Shown in pieces: positions 52,289 to 62,137 of a DNA stretch of 64,000 bases. This stretch comes from JASEGV01 sp947085405. GTDB taxonomy: Bacteria > Bacteroidota > Ignavibacteria > UBA10030 > BY39. The position numbers were made by a program, and so were the translations under genes. The first letter of the stretch is position 1; every line of letters starts with the position of its first letter. The notes under the pieces were generated by a model. It saw nothing but the letters and a program-made list of their open reading frames with translations, was not told the DNA's origin and did no database searches. The DNA lies in the NCBI GenBank assembly GCA_947085405.1, contig CAMTWO010000039.1:1-64000 (forward strand). The letters run 5' to 3'.

Positions 52289-53005
52289 ATGGCACAATCA
52301 TCTATAGAATGGACTGAAATGACTTGGAACCCGACAACGGGTTGCACGAAAATTACGTCTGGCTGTAAGTTTTGTTATGCCGAGGTGATGGCTAAGCGAC
52401 TTCAAGCTATGGGGATAGAAAAGTATAAAGCGGGCTTTGCTCTAAGAACCCATCCTTCAAATTTAAAAATACCATATTCTTGGAAATCACCAAGAATTGT
52501 ATTCGTAAATTCGATGAGTGACCTATTCCATGAAAATATCCCATTTGGCTTTATACAGCAAGTTTTTAAAGTCATGAATGAAAATCCACAACATGTTTTT
52601 CAGGTATTAACTAAACGTGCAGAACGACTTCTGGAAATAAGTGATAAATTAAAATGGACACATAATATCTGGATGGGAGTTACCGTAGAAAACGAGTTTG
52701 TCAAAAATAGAATCAGCTTGTTGAAAAAAACTAAATCAAAAGTAAAATTTTTATCATGTGAACCACTTATCGGACCGCTTAAGAATTTAAATTTAAAAAA
52801 AATTGATTGGATGATTGTTGGAGGTGAAAGCGGATTCAGACCCAGAGAGATGAAAATTGATTGGGTATTAGATATACAAGATCAATGTGTGAAAGCCGGA
52901 GTTCCATTCTTTTTCAAGCAATGGGGTGGACGTAATAAAAAAGCAAATGGCCGTCTGTTAAATGGGAAAACTTATGATGAACTACCACAATTGGTTGAGC
53001 TATAA
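52289..53005 (+). CDS. DUF5131 (phage Gp37/Gp68) family three-Cys-motif protein
   Basis: A 238-residue protein. WNPTTGCTKITSGCKFCYAE gives Cys19, Cys26 and Cys29, a radical-SAM-like iron-sulphur site with non-standard spacing. VFVNSMSDLFHE, VGGESG and PFFFKQWGG are family hallmarks. It is the partner of the TcmP gene directly upstream. The family is named from mycobacteriophage proteins and is spread among phages and mobile DNA. Role unknown; possibly nucleic-acid modification. It ends 7 bases before clpX, which is convergent. Confidence 0.88.
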   Translation: MAQSSIEWTEMTWNPTTGCTKITSGCKFCYAEVMAKRLQAMGIEKYKAGFALRTHPSNLKIPYSWKSPRIVFVNSMSDLFHENIPFGFIQQVFKVMNENPQHVFQVLTKRAERLLEISDKLKWTHNIWMGVTVENEFVKNRISLLKKTKSKVKFLSCEPLIGPLKNLNLKKIDWMIVGGESGFRPREMKIDWVLDIQDQCVKAGVPFFFKQWGGRNKKANGRLLNGKTYDELPQLVEL

Positions 53006-53011
53006 TTTTCT

Positions 53012-54277
53012 CTACCCCGTCGCCTTCTGTTTACCGTATTCGTAAATAGGGTCTTCTCTCTTTAAAAGTGTTTCCTTCGTAATAGTACACTTTGTTAAAT
53101 TTTGGTGTGTTGGTAAGTGATACATAGTATCGAGCATAGTATCTTCAATTATTGACCGCAGCGCCCTTGCACCGGTTCCTCGTTGAATTGCTTTTTTAAC
53201 TATAGCCCGCAGCGCATCCTCTTCAAACTCTAATTCTACCCCCTCAATCATAAACAATTTTTTGTATTGCTTAACAAGGGCATTTTTCGGTTGAGTAAGG
53301 ATATTCATAAGAGCTTCCTCATTTAAGGAGTGCAACGAAGAAGCAACCGGTAAACGTCCGACAAATTCCGGTATCAATCCGTATTTCAGCAAATCTTCCG
53401 GTTCTATCAACGATAAATATTCGTCTTTGATTTGCTCTTTTTTACCTTTGATGGGAGCTCCAAAACCGATTGGGCTGCGGTCAATACGCCGCGCAATAAT
53501 TTTATCGATACCTTCGAATGCACCGCCGCAAATAAACAAAATATTTTTTGTGTTCACGTGAATCAAATTTTGTTCGGGATGTTTCCTGCCCCCTTTGGGA
53601 GGTACACCGGCAATCGTTCCTTCCAAAATTTTAAGTAACGCCTGTTGAACACCTTCGCCGGAAACATCGCGTGTGATCGACATGTTATCACTTTTGCGTG
53701 CTATTTTATCGATTTCATCTATATAAACTATTCCCTGCTCGGCTTTTTCAACATCGTAATCGGAACTTTGCAATAAATGAAGTAAAACAGTCTCGACATC
53801 GTCGCCTACGTATCCGGCTTCGGTTAGTGTAGTGGCATCGGCGATTGCGAACGGGACATCTAAAATTTTTGCGAGAGTTTGAGCTAAAAGAGTTTTACCG
53901 GTACCGGTAGGTCCAACAAGCAAAATGTTGCTCTTCTCGATTTCTACCTCGTCGTGATCGCCGAGAACTTTCCCGGAATTTATTCTTTTATAATGATTGT
54001 AAACTGCAACCGCCAACGTTTTTTTAGCGTGCTCTTGTCCGATCACATAATCATCGAGCGATTTTTTAATATCAACAGGAGTTGGAAGGACGTGTTTTAT
54101 TTTTCGGCGAGGAGAAATTGCTGAAAATTTGCTTTTCAAAATATCGACCGAACTTGCAACGCAGGTATCGCATATATAAGCTTCGTTGCCGGCAATCATA
54201 CCTTTTACTTCTTCGCTGCGTCTGCCGCAAAACGAACATTTTACAACTTCCGTGTACTTATTTTTTCTATCAGTCAT
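53012..54277 (-). CDS. clpX: ATP-dependent Clp protease ATP-binding subunit ClpX
   Basis: The unfoldase of ClpXP. It is 421 residues. The zinc-binding N-domain has Cys14, 17, 36 and 39. Walker A is GPTGTGKT, Walker B YIDEIDK, and the ClpP-docking loop reads IGFGAP. RGTGARALRSI is the sensor-2 region. ClpP and trigger factor are encoded just upstream on the same strand in the classic order tig-clpP-clpX. The protein is complete. Confidence 0.97.
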   Translation of the reverse strand: MTDRKNKYTEVVKCSFCGRRSEEVKGMIAGNEAYICDTCVASSVDILKSKFSAISPRRKIKHVLPTPVDIKKSLDDYVIGQEHAKKTLAVAVYNHYKRINSGKVLGDHDEVEIEKSNILLVGPTGTGKTLLAQTLAKILDVPFAIADATTLTEAGYVGDDVETVLLHLLQSSDYDVEKAEQGIVYIDEIDKIARKSDNMSITRDVSGEGVQQALLKILEGTIAGVPPKGGRKHPEQNLIHVNTKNILFICGGAFEGIDKIIARRIDRSPIGFGAPIKGKKEQIKDEYLSLIEPEDLLKYGLIPEFVGRLPVASSLHSLNEEALMNILTQPKNALVKQYKKLFMIEGVELEFEEDALRAIVKKAIQRGTGARALRSIIEDTMLDTMYHLPTHQNLTKCTITKETLLKREDPIYEYGKQKATG

Positions 54278-54280
54278 TTT

Positions 54281-54895
54281 TTATTTTTTATCAATAGGTT
54301 GTTTTTTGTATAGGACAGCGTCAATTAATCCGTAATTTTTTGCATCCTCGGATGATAAGTAATAATCGCGGTCGGTATCGCTTGTTACTTGTTCGATCGG
54401 CTTTCCGCAATGATTCGAAATTATTTCGTTGATTCGGCGTTTCATTCTTAATATTTCTTCAGCTTGAATACTTATATCGGTCGCGGTTCCTTGCACACCA
54501 CCCCAAGGTTGATGAATCATTATGCGTGAATTCGGTAAAGAAGTCCGTTTACCTTTTGTACCGCCTGCTAACAGCACGGCAGCCATACTCGCAGCCATAC
54601 CGATGCATATTGTAGAAATATCGGAACGGATGTATTGCATCGTGTCGTATATTGCCAAGCCCGAAGATACAGAACCGCCCGGACTGTTTATGTAAAGATG
54701 AATGTCTTTGTCGGGGTCTTCCGATTCTAAAAACAATAATTGTGCGATCACTAAACTTGCAATCGAATCATCAATTGGTGTTCCGATGAATACAATCCGT
54801 TCTTTCAACAAGCGTGAAAAAATATCGTAAGCTCGCTCGCCGCGTCCGCTTTGCTCTACAACTATTGGTACTAATTGATTATATACCGGTTTCAT
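54281..54895 (-). CDS. clpP: ATP-dependent Clp protease proteolytic subunit
   Basis: A 204-residue serine protease that forms the double-heptamer chamber fed by ClpX. The active-site Ser is in GMAASMAAVLL, His in MIHQPWGG, and Asp further on in DRDYYLSSEDA. A short N-terminal propeptide precedes the mature start. It is 3 bases from clpX and 11 from tig, so the three are probably one operon. Confidence 0.97.
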   Translation of the reverse strand: MKPVYNQLVPIVVEQSGRGERAYDIFSRLLKERIVFIGTPIDDSIASLVIAQLLFLESEDPDKDIHLYINSPGGSVSSGLAIYDTMQYIRSDISTICIGMAASMAAVLLAGGTKGKRTSLPNSRIMIHQPWGGVQGTATDISIQAEEILRMKRRINEIISNHCGKPIEQVTSDTDRDYYLSSEDAKNYGLIDAVLYKKQPIDKK

Positions 54896-54906
54896 TCGAA
54901 TCCTTT

Positions 54907-56178
54907 CTATATTTCTTTATCAGTTACAATTTCTTCAATTTCGTTATTTGCGATTAAAAACTTATTCAGTTTGACAGATAAAATTCCATCTTTTACTGTT
55001 TGTGCATTTTTATAATATTCCATCAAACGTTCGCGGTCGATTCCGGTACGTTTTACATCATCATCCACACGACTCTCGATATCCGAATCTTCGACTTGAA
55101 TGTTTTCAGCTTTAATAATCTGCTCGCGTATTAAAAACCACTTTGCCTGCCAAATGGCTCTTTCCTTCTGGTGTTTTTTAAACTCCTCGATGTTGAATTC
55201 CTTCGGTAATTCTTTATTAGGAAATCTCTGTTTGATATCTTCCACAAAACTATTTAGCACACCTTCTATCAGAGATGCCGGTACTACAAATTCGTGCGAT
55301 GCAACTATTTTTTCAACGATAGCATTTATCAGTTTACTTTCGCTGTGATTTTGCCATTCGGTTTGTAAGTTTTCCCGAAGATGTTTTTTAAAACCATCGA
55401 CAGTTACTATTGCATCTTTTGTAATTTTCTTTACGAATTCATCAGTGAGTTCAGGCAGAACAACTTTTTGAATTTTATTTACAACCAGTTGCGATTTTTG
55501 TTTGTGCTTATGTCCATCGTGTTCGTATTCAAAATCGGTAATGCGGGTTTCATTTACTGAAACGTTTTTCAAGGCATTCTTGAATTCAGGATATACATGC
55601 TTGTCTGCGAGGTACACAGTTTCATTTTTTGCAACTTTCCCGATTAGCGGCACACCACTCTCGTCTAAATCTTGTAGATCAAAAGTTACGACGTGGTGAT
55701 TGTCGTCGGCAGTTTTAGCTTCGGAACGTTCGGCATTGGCAAATAAAATTTGATTTACCTGATCTTCAAATTCTTCCTCTGTTACATTGTGAACTAATTT
55801 TTCGTACTTCAGTCCCTTGTAATTTTTCAGGTCAAAATTTGGAATCACGTCATATTTAATTTTAAAAGTAGCTTCTTCACCTTTCTTATAGTTCATATCA
55901 ACTAATGTAGGTGTACCTACGACATCAATTTTTTGTTCTTCGATATTTTTTTGGAATGAATCGTTGGCAATTTTTTCGAGCGATTCATACTCGATGCTTT
56001 CGCCGTAGAGTTTTTTTATTTTATCGAGAGGCACTTTCCCTTTTCGAAAACCGGGCATATCTATTTTTTTTCTGTACTCTTGATACGCATTTTCGAAATG
56101 CGGAATTAATTCTTCCTGTGGAACAATAATTTCAATCTCTTTTTCAGTTTCGTTGATATCTGTTATGTTAAAATTCAA
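54907..56178 (-). CDS. tig: Trigger factor
   Basis: A ribosome-bound chaperone and peptidyl-prolyl isomerase. From a TTG at 56178, with AGGA upstream, it has 423 residues and opens NFNITDINETEKEI, as the family does. The frame extends to 56265, but that start would overlap the tRNA-Leu gene and add an unrelated tail. Ribosome-binding GFRKGKVP is present; the middle FKBP-like domain has FDLQDLDESGVPL; the C-terminal domain is helical. It is the first gene of the tig-clpP-clpX unit. Confidence 0.93.
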   Translation of the reverse strand: MNFNITDINETEKEIEIIVPQEELIPHFENAYQEYRKKIDMPGFRKGKVPLDKIKKLYGESIEYESLEKIANDSFQKNIEEQKIDVVGTPTLVDMNYKKGEEATFKIKYDVIPNFDLKNYKGLKYEKLVHNVTEEEFEDQVNQILFANAERSEAKTADDNHHVVTFDLQDLDESGVPLIGKVAKNETVYLADKHVYPEFKNALKNVSVNETRITDFEYEHDGHKHKQKSQLVVNKIQKVVLPELTDEFVKKITKDAIVTVDGFKKHLRENLQTEWQNHSESKLINAIVEKIVASHEFVVPASLIEGVLNSFVEDIKQRFPNKELPKEFNIEEFKKHQKERAIWQAKWFLIREQIIKAENIQVEDSDIESRVDDDVKRTGIDRERLMEYYKNAQTVKDGILSVKLNKFLIANNEIEEIVTDKEI

Positions 56179-56258
56179 AAGTAAATCCTTTCTAAACCTA
56201 TTTAATTGTTCATTGATGATACTATAATTGTCAATTGCTAATTGCCAATTAGACTTCG

Positions 56259-56341
56259 TGGGCAAAGGGGGAGTTGAACCCCCACCCTGATTAAGGACTA
56301 GATCCTAAGTCTAGCGCGTCTGCCAGTTCCGCCATTCGCCC
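56259..56341 (-). tRNA. tRNA-Leu (anticodon TAG)
   Basis: The minus strand gives an 83-base class II cloverleaf with a long variable arm. The acceptor pairs GGGCGAA with TTTGCCC (one G-T), the anticodon loop is CTTAGGA, and the T arm is TGGGGGTTCAACTCCCCC-like. CCA is not encoded. It sits just upstream of tig on the same strand. Confidence 0.93.
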
Positions 56342-56649
56342 AATATTTGTTAATTTTCTTTAAGATGCACTTCAAATATACGGCTATTTGGGTAAAACTA
56401 CAAGCAACGGAGGGCCAATTGCATTTTTAAAGGAATGGGAAGATGAAAGGATGAAAGGATTTTTGGATCGCGGAGTGATGCCTGCCCGTCCGCAGGCGGG
56501 GATTGGTGCCTGCCCGTCCGCTGACGGGGAATGGTGGGGTGGTGGAGTGAAGGAATGTTGGAATAATAGATTTATAGAAATGAATTCCCCGCCGCTTGTA
56601 AAAAACAAGTTTTAGACATGCAGCGGGGTAGTTCATTTTTTAAAAATAT
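56342..56649. repeat. Gene-free repeat stretch
   Basis: Two GC palindromes of CCTGCCCGTCCGCAGGCGGG type lie at 56481-56500 and from 56509. A hairpin CCCCGCCGCTT / GCAGCGGGG flanked by TGAATT/TAGTTCA (about 56580-56633) sits 3' of the barrel gene and may be its terminator. Purine-rich GAAAGGATGAAAGGAT repeats lie near 56445. Confidence 0.6.
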
Positions 56650-57195
56650 CTATAGCCGGAAATCAACGCCGATATCAAAAGCTGAATAGCTCAACGTTCC
56701 GAAACCGATGCGACCTACGACCGCCATATTTTCTGAGAACCAATAACGAGCACCACCATTTGCACCTAAAAAGAGACCGCCCCAGCTTGGTGAAGCGTAG
56801 TTGAATCCTGATGGTCCACGATATTTTACTGATGCAATATCGTAAGCTAAAGTGAGTCCGCCCCATGGGTCTAATTTCCCATCGCCAACCTTAAAATGAT
56901 AATTAACCTGACCGCCTATCATTATATCGGTGTAAGTCCAACCCCAATCTTCACCGGAGTAAGAACCTTCGTCAGTACTCCAGCTCCAATAACGAAATAT
57001 ACCTCCGATACCTAACAGTCCGTCTCCAAGTTCGGTATCAAGAGCATACTCATAGTTTGCACCGAATATTGGTGTCGAGCCGTAAAAATATAAACCGATG
57101 CTTGGGCCGAGATAGCTCTTTTGTTTTTCAAATTGTGCAAACGAAGAACTGAAAAATAATAGTGATAATAGTGAGAGAGTTATAAAATATTTCAT
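56650..57195 (-). CDS. Outer-membrane beta-barrel protein
   Basis: A 181-residue exported protein with a signal peptide (about 1-20, ending SSSFAQ). The mature chain is rich in Gly, Tyr and Trp with alternating strands (GPSIGLYFYGSTP, TDIMIGGQVNYHFKVG) and ends FDIGVDFRL, a barrel-type C-terminus with a terminal hydrophobic residue. About eight strands fit the length. Ligand is unknown. Confidence 0.8.
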   Translation of the reverse strand: MKYFITLSLLSLLFFSSSFAQFEKQKSYLGPSIGLYFYGSTPIFGANYEYALDTELGDGLLGIGGIFRYWSWSTDEGSYSGEDWGWTYTDIMIGGQVNYHFKVGDGKLDPWGGLTLAYDIASVKYRGPSGFNYASPSWGGLFLGANGGARYWFSENMAVVGRIGFGTLSYSAFDIGVDFRL

Positions 57196-57242
57196 TGTGA
57201 ATCTCCATTAATTGTTTTTTGATATGTGTTTGTTATTTGTTA

Positions 57243-59720
57243 CTATTTTAAAAGTAAAAGTTTTTTTGTTTCTATAAAGTTGCCCGCTTGTATGCGATAG
57301 AAGTATAAACCGCTTGCAAATCCTCCGCCTAAGGCGGACGCATTCCACTCAACCGATTTATACCCTGCTGATTGTATTTCGTCGGTAAGAACTTGCACAA
57401 CCTGACCAAGCATGTTATAAACTGTAATTGTTACTTTGCCTTCGACGGGTAACTGGTATTTTATCGTTGTTGTTGGATTAAACGGGTTCGGATAATTCTG
57501 TGCAAGTTCAAACGTCGGAGGTACTCTTGAATCAATTTCAACAACTCCTGTTGTGCTTGTTACGGTTGCACGCATGAATAGTGTATAATCATCGGGGGAA
57601 TTTAATTTAGACCAACTTGAAGAATTATACTCATAAGCTCTCTGATTTCCCGGTGGTAGATCTCCACCTATGAGCGGTTGATTAGTTCCGTCGTAAAGTA
57701 CGCTTACATAAAAATCACCATTAACATTTGCGCCGGTAATATCGAAAGATTGCCATCCAACTTGTGCGGGTGTATATGAATAAGGAGTAATAATTTGTGT
57801 TCCTGGTAAACCGTTGGCGCCATCTGCTCGATACATCTTCAAAGTAAAATGTCCGGTACCACCGGCGTTATCGCCTGTGATTTCGATTTTAACATTTGTT
57901 ATAGTTACATTTGAAACAGGCGGCGTAAACTTAACTGCTAATTCCCAATTAGCCGCGGGTTCATAAACACCTGTGGCGGAAGAACCATCGTCATAAGTCA
58001 AATCGTAGGCTGAACCAGAACTACTGCCTATACCGACTGCACTAAAACCTCTCGCGACCGCATCATACTCTGCCGAGTTTTGTCCAAATAAATCTTTAGC
58101 TGAATTCAGACAAGCATTTCTACAATCTATGAACTGTGAATTAATAGTAAGATAAGCTGTCAATGCTCTGTACCAAATCAAACCTGCTTTAGATCGTCCT
58201 ATTGTAGTCGCAACGTTATAAAATGCTTTGTTCGGAATGCCACTGTTAATGTGCACACCTCCGTAATCGTTATTGGGATCATTGGGAAGGACGACATATT
58301 CATCCATGTGAGCTGGTTGCCATCTCGGATCGTTCGATGATAGCCCCATGTGTGGATCTTGCATACTCCTAAGAGCATCACCATTTATTCCAGGCGTAAA
58401 TACATCCTCACCAATCAACCAATCGGCGCTATCACAGATTGCGCCAAACACATCGGAGAAACTTTCGTTAAGTGCACCCGGCTGTAATTCGTAAACGAGG
58501 TTAGCTGAGTATTGCATAACACCGTGCGCAAGCTCATGTGCAATTACATCCAACGCACCTGCAAGATTTGAGAAAGTAACTCCATCCCCGTCGCCATACG
58601 ACATAGACACACCATTCCAAAAAGCATTGTTGAGGTTGACCTGATAATGGACAACATTTCTCAGAGAACCACCAGCATTATCATAGCTGTTACGGTTATA
58701 ACGTGTTTTAAAAAAGTGATAAACTTCACGCGAATAATAATGTGCACTTACTGCCGCTTGTAAGCTTGCATTATCATTGAAATTGTTGTTGTTATTCGGG
58801 TCTGTTACATAAACAGCGCTACCATAACCATTTCCGGCGGTGTCATTTTTAGCGTCGATAGTTGCAATCACTCCCTTAAAGCTATCAATCGGGGGAACAT
58901 ACATAGGTAACGATGCGTCAATCATATAATATGTACCACCAGACAGATAGGAATTGATTGTTTTAACAGTCCCATCTAGAGCGATACCTGAGCCAACAGC
59001 CGGACCATCATAACGAATACCGTCATCGATTTTAATTACATCGCTATTTAACGCATCAATAAAAACCGTCATCATTGGATTTGAGTACGAAGGGAGCGCA
59101 ACTGCATATACTAAAAGCAATCTCGGTCCTTGAGAGTATATGTTCAACTCTCCCGATTCGTCAGTAGATTGATACGTGCCTAATTTATCTTTTGCTATTT
59201 GTATGGCAGTATGAATATCTATGGATGGTATAGTATTTATATCTGGCGTCGGATAATACCTGCCGTTCACACTCTCAACCGCCCCATCAGAATTGAAGTG
59301 GGCAATCAATTGTCCGTGAAATATTTTTACTCCATTTATATGTTGCTGATATTTTATATGTGTCATTCCATTTTCATCTGTGATGTTCGAAATGACTTTC
59401 AATTCCTTATCCGGTTCCTTCAACCCAAATAAATCCTTGTTTTCTGAAAGGAACCTTATTCCGTCAACCGATTTATCAGCGCTGTTCGAAAAACCGGCTT
59501 GTGTTAGTTTTCCCGAAACAAATGTCGGCGTAGAATTATTTTCGTTCCACTCGATTTGAACTTTATGACCGACCTTCGATTCTAATGCTCTTAAACCGTT
59601 CTCAGTATTATGATAATAAAACTTAACGCTAAGGTTTGACGATTTAATTCCCGGATTTGAATTAATAAATCCTAGAAATGGAATCACCAGAATCAGAAAT
59701 AATTTGTAATAAGATTTCAT
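57243..59720 (-). CDS. Secreted M4 (thermolysin-type) metallopeptidase with type IX sorting domain
   Basis: An 825-residue exported protease. Signal peptide (1-22), an FTP-type inhibitory propeptide (about 60-220), and the catalytic domain with zinc motif HELAH at 395-399, the third ligand in GALNESFSD and a further His near VHINSGIPNKAFY. A beta-sandwich at about 590-730 may bind substrate. The last 85 residues are a type IX sorting domain (ELAQNYPNPFNPTTTIKY to KKLLLLK). The product should be released or attached to the cell surface and digest proteins. A GC palindrome at 57324-57338 adds four residues to the sorting domain. Confidence 0.93.
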   Translation of the reverse strand: MKSYYKLFLILVIPFLGFINSNPGIKSSNLSVKFYYHNTENGLRALESKVGHKVQIEWNENNSTPTFVSGKLTQAGFSNSADKSVDGIRFLSENKDLFGLKEPDKELKVISNITDENGMTHIKYQQHINGVKIFHGQLIAHFNSDGAVESVNGRYYPTPDINTIPSIDIHTAIQIAKDKLGTYQSTDESGELNIYSQGPRLLLVYAVALPSYSNPMMTVFIDALNSDVIKIDDGIRYDGPAVGSGIALDGTVKTINSYLSGGTYYMIDASLPMYVPPIDSFKGVIATIDAKNDTAGNGYGSAVYVTDPNNNNNFNDNASLQAAVSAHYYSREVYHFFKTRYNRNSYDNAGGSLRNVVHYQVNLNNAFWNGVSMSYGDGDGVTFSNLAGALDVIAHELAHGVMQYSANLVYELQPGALNESFSDVFGAICDSADWLIGEDVFTPGINGDALRSMQDPHMGLSSNDPRWQPAHMDEYVVLPNDPNNDYGGVHINSGIPNKAFYNVATTIGRSKAGLIWYRALTAYLTINSQFIDCRNACLNSAKDLFGQNSAEYDAVARGFSAVGIGSSSGSAYDLTYDDGSSATGVYEPAANWELAVKFTPPVSNVTITNVKIEITGDNAGGTGHFTLKMYRADGANGLPGTQIITPYSYTPAQVGWQSFDITGANVNGDFYVSVLYDGTNQPLIGGDLPPGNQRAYEYNSSSWSKLNSPDDYTLFMRATVTSTTGVVEIDSRVPPTFELAQNYPNPFNPTTTIKYQLPVEGKVTITVYNMLGQVVQVLTDEIQSAGYKSVEWNASALGGGFASGLYFYRIQAGNFIETKKLLLLK
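57324..57338. repeat. GC mini-palindrome in the M4 peptidase sorting domain
   Basis: TCCGCCTAAGGCGGA is a perfect palindrome in frame. Comparison with the sorting domains at 60206 and 62138 shows that this gene carries about four extra residues (SALGGGFASG against SNFPSG) exactly here. Confidence 0.75.
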
Positions 59721-59731
59721 AACATCCTCAT

Positions 59732-60196
59732 TTAATTTGATTGTTTGTTAATAGTATCGTTAATAATTTTTTTCAACTGCGAATGGAACTCTCTAATATT
59801 AGCCGGCACACTTTCGTCTGGCTCGGATCCCGACCAGGAAACTGAATGCTTAAAATTATTCTGGCTCAATTGAATATATGAGGTAATATTACCTGACTTT
59901 TTATAGTTTGTACCCACTATATCATTACCTAATACCAACTCAGATAATTTTTCGAGTTGCTCACGACTCAGTGTGTTAATGTGTTTTAGATTTGTATCCG
60001 TAAATACCTTGCCTTCCCAACTACTAATATTACCCAGAGTATCAATATAATAGCCGCTATATATTCCTGTGAATCCGCCTCCCGCTCCAATTATAATGTT
60101 GTATTTCATTGTTTTGGGGGTCGCTGGTTTTGAAGAATAACAGCCCATCAGAGTTATCCAGATGATTGATATGAAAATAAAATCGAAAAATTTCAT
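59732..60196 (-). CDS. Small lipoprotein of unknown function
   Basis: A 154-residue protein. The N-terminus is hydrophobic and ends in a lipobox-like LMGC (Cys about 18). The mature part is short and beta-rich, with GAGGGFTGIYSGYYID and SREQLEKLSELV. No family was recognised. It lies between two secreted-protein genes on the same strand, 10-12 bases from each, so it is probably co-expressed with them. Confidence 0.7.
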   Translation of the reverse strand: MKFFDFIFISIIWITLMGCYSSKPATPKTMKYNIIIGAGGGFTGIYSGYYIDTLGNISSWEGKVFTDTNLKHINTLSREQLEKLSELVLGNDIVGTNYKKSGNITSYIQLSQNNFKHSVSWSGSEPDESVPANIREFHSQLKKIINDTINKQSN

Positions 60197-60205
60197 TTCG
60201 CTTCT

Positions 60206-62107
60206 CTACTTTAAAAGCAAAAGCTTTTTTGTTTCTCTAAAATTACCTGCTTGCCCGCCATCTATTTGTCGGGCTTGAATCCGATACATATAAACTCCGC
60301 TTGGGAAGTTAGACGCATTCCATTGGACAGATTTATAACCGGCTTCTTGTATCTCATCGACCAATGTGGCGACTTGTTGACCTAATATATTGTAAACCGT
60401 AATAGAAACGTGCGACGCCATCGGTAAATCGTAACGGATTGTAGTTACCGGATTAAATGGATTAGGATAATTTTGAGCTAATGAGAATTCAGTCGGAATA
60501 TTATTTTCGTTCTCAACAGCAGTTACAATGTTTAGTCTTGCAAAAGCGGAAGTCATCCCTGCTAATGGATTAGTTGCTGTAACTGCGATAGCCCCGACCG
60601 ATGGATCGTTAATAATGAATGAGAAGATGCCGGTTGCATTTGTTGTAGTTGAGCCAAGCCATTCATAAGCAGAGGCAGCAATTTCAAATCTGTTTGCTTT
60701 ATAAACGTCAATGACCATACCGGGTAATAAATGTAATCCGGAAAGTGTACTTGCATTGAATGAAAGACTGAAAGGTGTCTTTAATCCGAGATTAGAAAGC
60801 GAATCGACGAAAAGATTTATTAATCCGTTTTGGTTAATAATATTTTTTCTAAAAACAATTTCATTCGGCGAATATCCAAAATATGATTTTATTTCCAATC
60901 CGGTTTCTTCGTTACCCACGATTGTGTTAGGTATGTAGTTATTAATTTCATCGGTACCAATAGTAACATCTGCAACGTTTCCGTATAAACTTATTCCTGT
61001 ACCATTTGGGTATTTAACATCATTTTTATTAACGCCAATTCTGTTCCGGTAAATTAAATGTCCACTCGTATAACTAATATCATCATAAGCAAAAATACCA
61101 ATACCAGTAGTTATATTCCCTGAAATCACATTATCGTAAATCTTCGTATTTGTAACTCCGTTTGAAATGGATATTCCGTGATTATTGGGAATTACACTAT
61201 CTTGAAGACTTGATAAGCCAATTATATTATTTACGATCAAGTTTTGATCGGCGTAAGTATCGGGTGGAGCAGCGTATATTGCGATGCCTATCTGATTACC
61301 GGATATAATATTTGTAGAGAATGTTCCTGAGCCGCCAATTAAATTTTTATCTGAATTGATCGCAATTCCTATTGTATTACCAAGTCCCGATTGCCCTGAA
61401 ATATTTGTACCGATATAATTTCCCTCAACAATATTTCCAGTTCCAAAACCGATAATTATGCCTGAGGTGCTGCTACCACAGATTATATTACTTGCCCCAA
61501 TTGCGTTCTTACCAATTTCGTTATCTCCTTCTGTAATAAGAATTCCTACTTGATTTGGCTGAAGATTATCATTAGCGGTAATTCCGATAAAATTGTTGTA
61601 AATTTTATTCCCTGTACCACCGATTACAATTCCGTTAGCACAATTAACAATCTCATTGTAGTTACCACCGATAACACCAACCGTGTTATTATTTCCCTGT
61701 ATGTTAATTGCCACCATAGCATCCGATATTTTAAGACCTTGTATAGTATTACCATTCATCAAAACTAAAGGAGCTAAACCTGATAGAGTTATCTGATTAT
61801 TGCCGTTGATTGATGAGCCGTCGTAGGGTGCAATATCACTCATCAAGTTTATTGTTCCACTAACACTAAATGTTATGTTAACTGATCGGTTCATATAATT
61901 TGCTTCCTCAACCGCAGCTCTTATTGTGCATCTTCCATTCTCATCCTTACAAATTCCATCTTTAGATTCATCTATCGGAGTATTCGGATCATCGTATGGA
62001 TAAGATTTGCTATCGTCAGCCAAAGAATTTACAGTAAAACTTAGCTGAGCATTGCTGAATGTGCTGCAACTAATAATTATTATTAGTGTTGCAAAAATAT
62101 TTTTCAT
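60206..62107 (-). CDS. Secreted right-handed beta-helix protein with type IX sorting domain
   Basis: A 633-residue surface or secreted protein. A signal peptide (1-20) precedes FTVNSLAD...CTIRAAVEEAN, the opening of many bacterial parallel beta-helix proteins. Repeated NNIIG, GNGIVI and IYNNFIG rungs span about 100-430. A linker and the sorting domain (SLAQNYPNPFNPVTTIRY to KKLLLLK) follow. It may be an adhesin or polysaccharide-binding protein. Near the end an 8-residue insert (RQIDGGQA) comes from a GC palindrome at about 60250-60274. Confidence 0.88.
   Translation of the reverse strand: MKNIFATLIIIISCSTFSNAQLSFTVNSLADDSKSYPYDDPNTPIDESKDGICKDENGRCTIRAAVEEANYMNRSVNITFSVSGTINLMSDIAPYDGSSINGNNQITLSGLAPLVLMNGNTIQGLKISDAMVAINIQGNNNTVGVIGGNYNEIVNCANGIVIGGTGNKIYNNFIGITANDNLQPNQVGILITEGDNEIGKNAIGASNIICGSSTSGIIIGFGTGNIVEGNYIGTNISGQSGLGNTIGIAINSDKNLIGGSGTFSTNIISGNQIGIAIYAAPPDTYADQNLIVNNIIGLSSLQDSVIPNNHGISISNGVTNTKIYDNVISGNITTGIGIFAYDDISYTSGHLIYRNRIGVNKNDVKYPNGTGISLYGNVADVTIGTDEINNYIPNTIVGNEETGLEIKSYFGYSPNEIVFRKNIINQNGLINLFVDSLSNLGLKTPFSLSFNASTLSGLHLLPGMVIDVYKANRFEIAASAYEWLGSTTTNATGIFSFIINDPSVGAIAVTATNPLAGMTSAFARLNIVTAVENENNIPTEFSLAQNYPNPFNPVTTIRYDLPMASHVSITVYNILGQQVATLVDEIQEAGYKSVQWNASNFPSGVYMYRIQARQIDGGQAGNFRETKKLLLLK
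60250..60274. repeat. GC palindrome inserted in the beta-helix protein's sorting domain
   Basis: GCCCGCC and GTCGGGC arms flank an AT centre. The insert adds eight residues between the Ala and Gly of an IQAGNF-type strand that is uninterrupted in the M4 peptidase paralogue. A CAAGC direct repeat flanks it on the coding strand. Confidence 0.7.
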
Positions 62108-62137
62108 AGCTGTTTCTCCTTTCTAATTGTTTTACGG

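Noticed and set aside
56179..56265. N-terminal extension of trigger factor
   Set aside because: It overlaps the tRNA-Leu gene and is unlike the family; the TTG with AGGA at 56178 fits.
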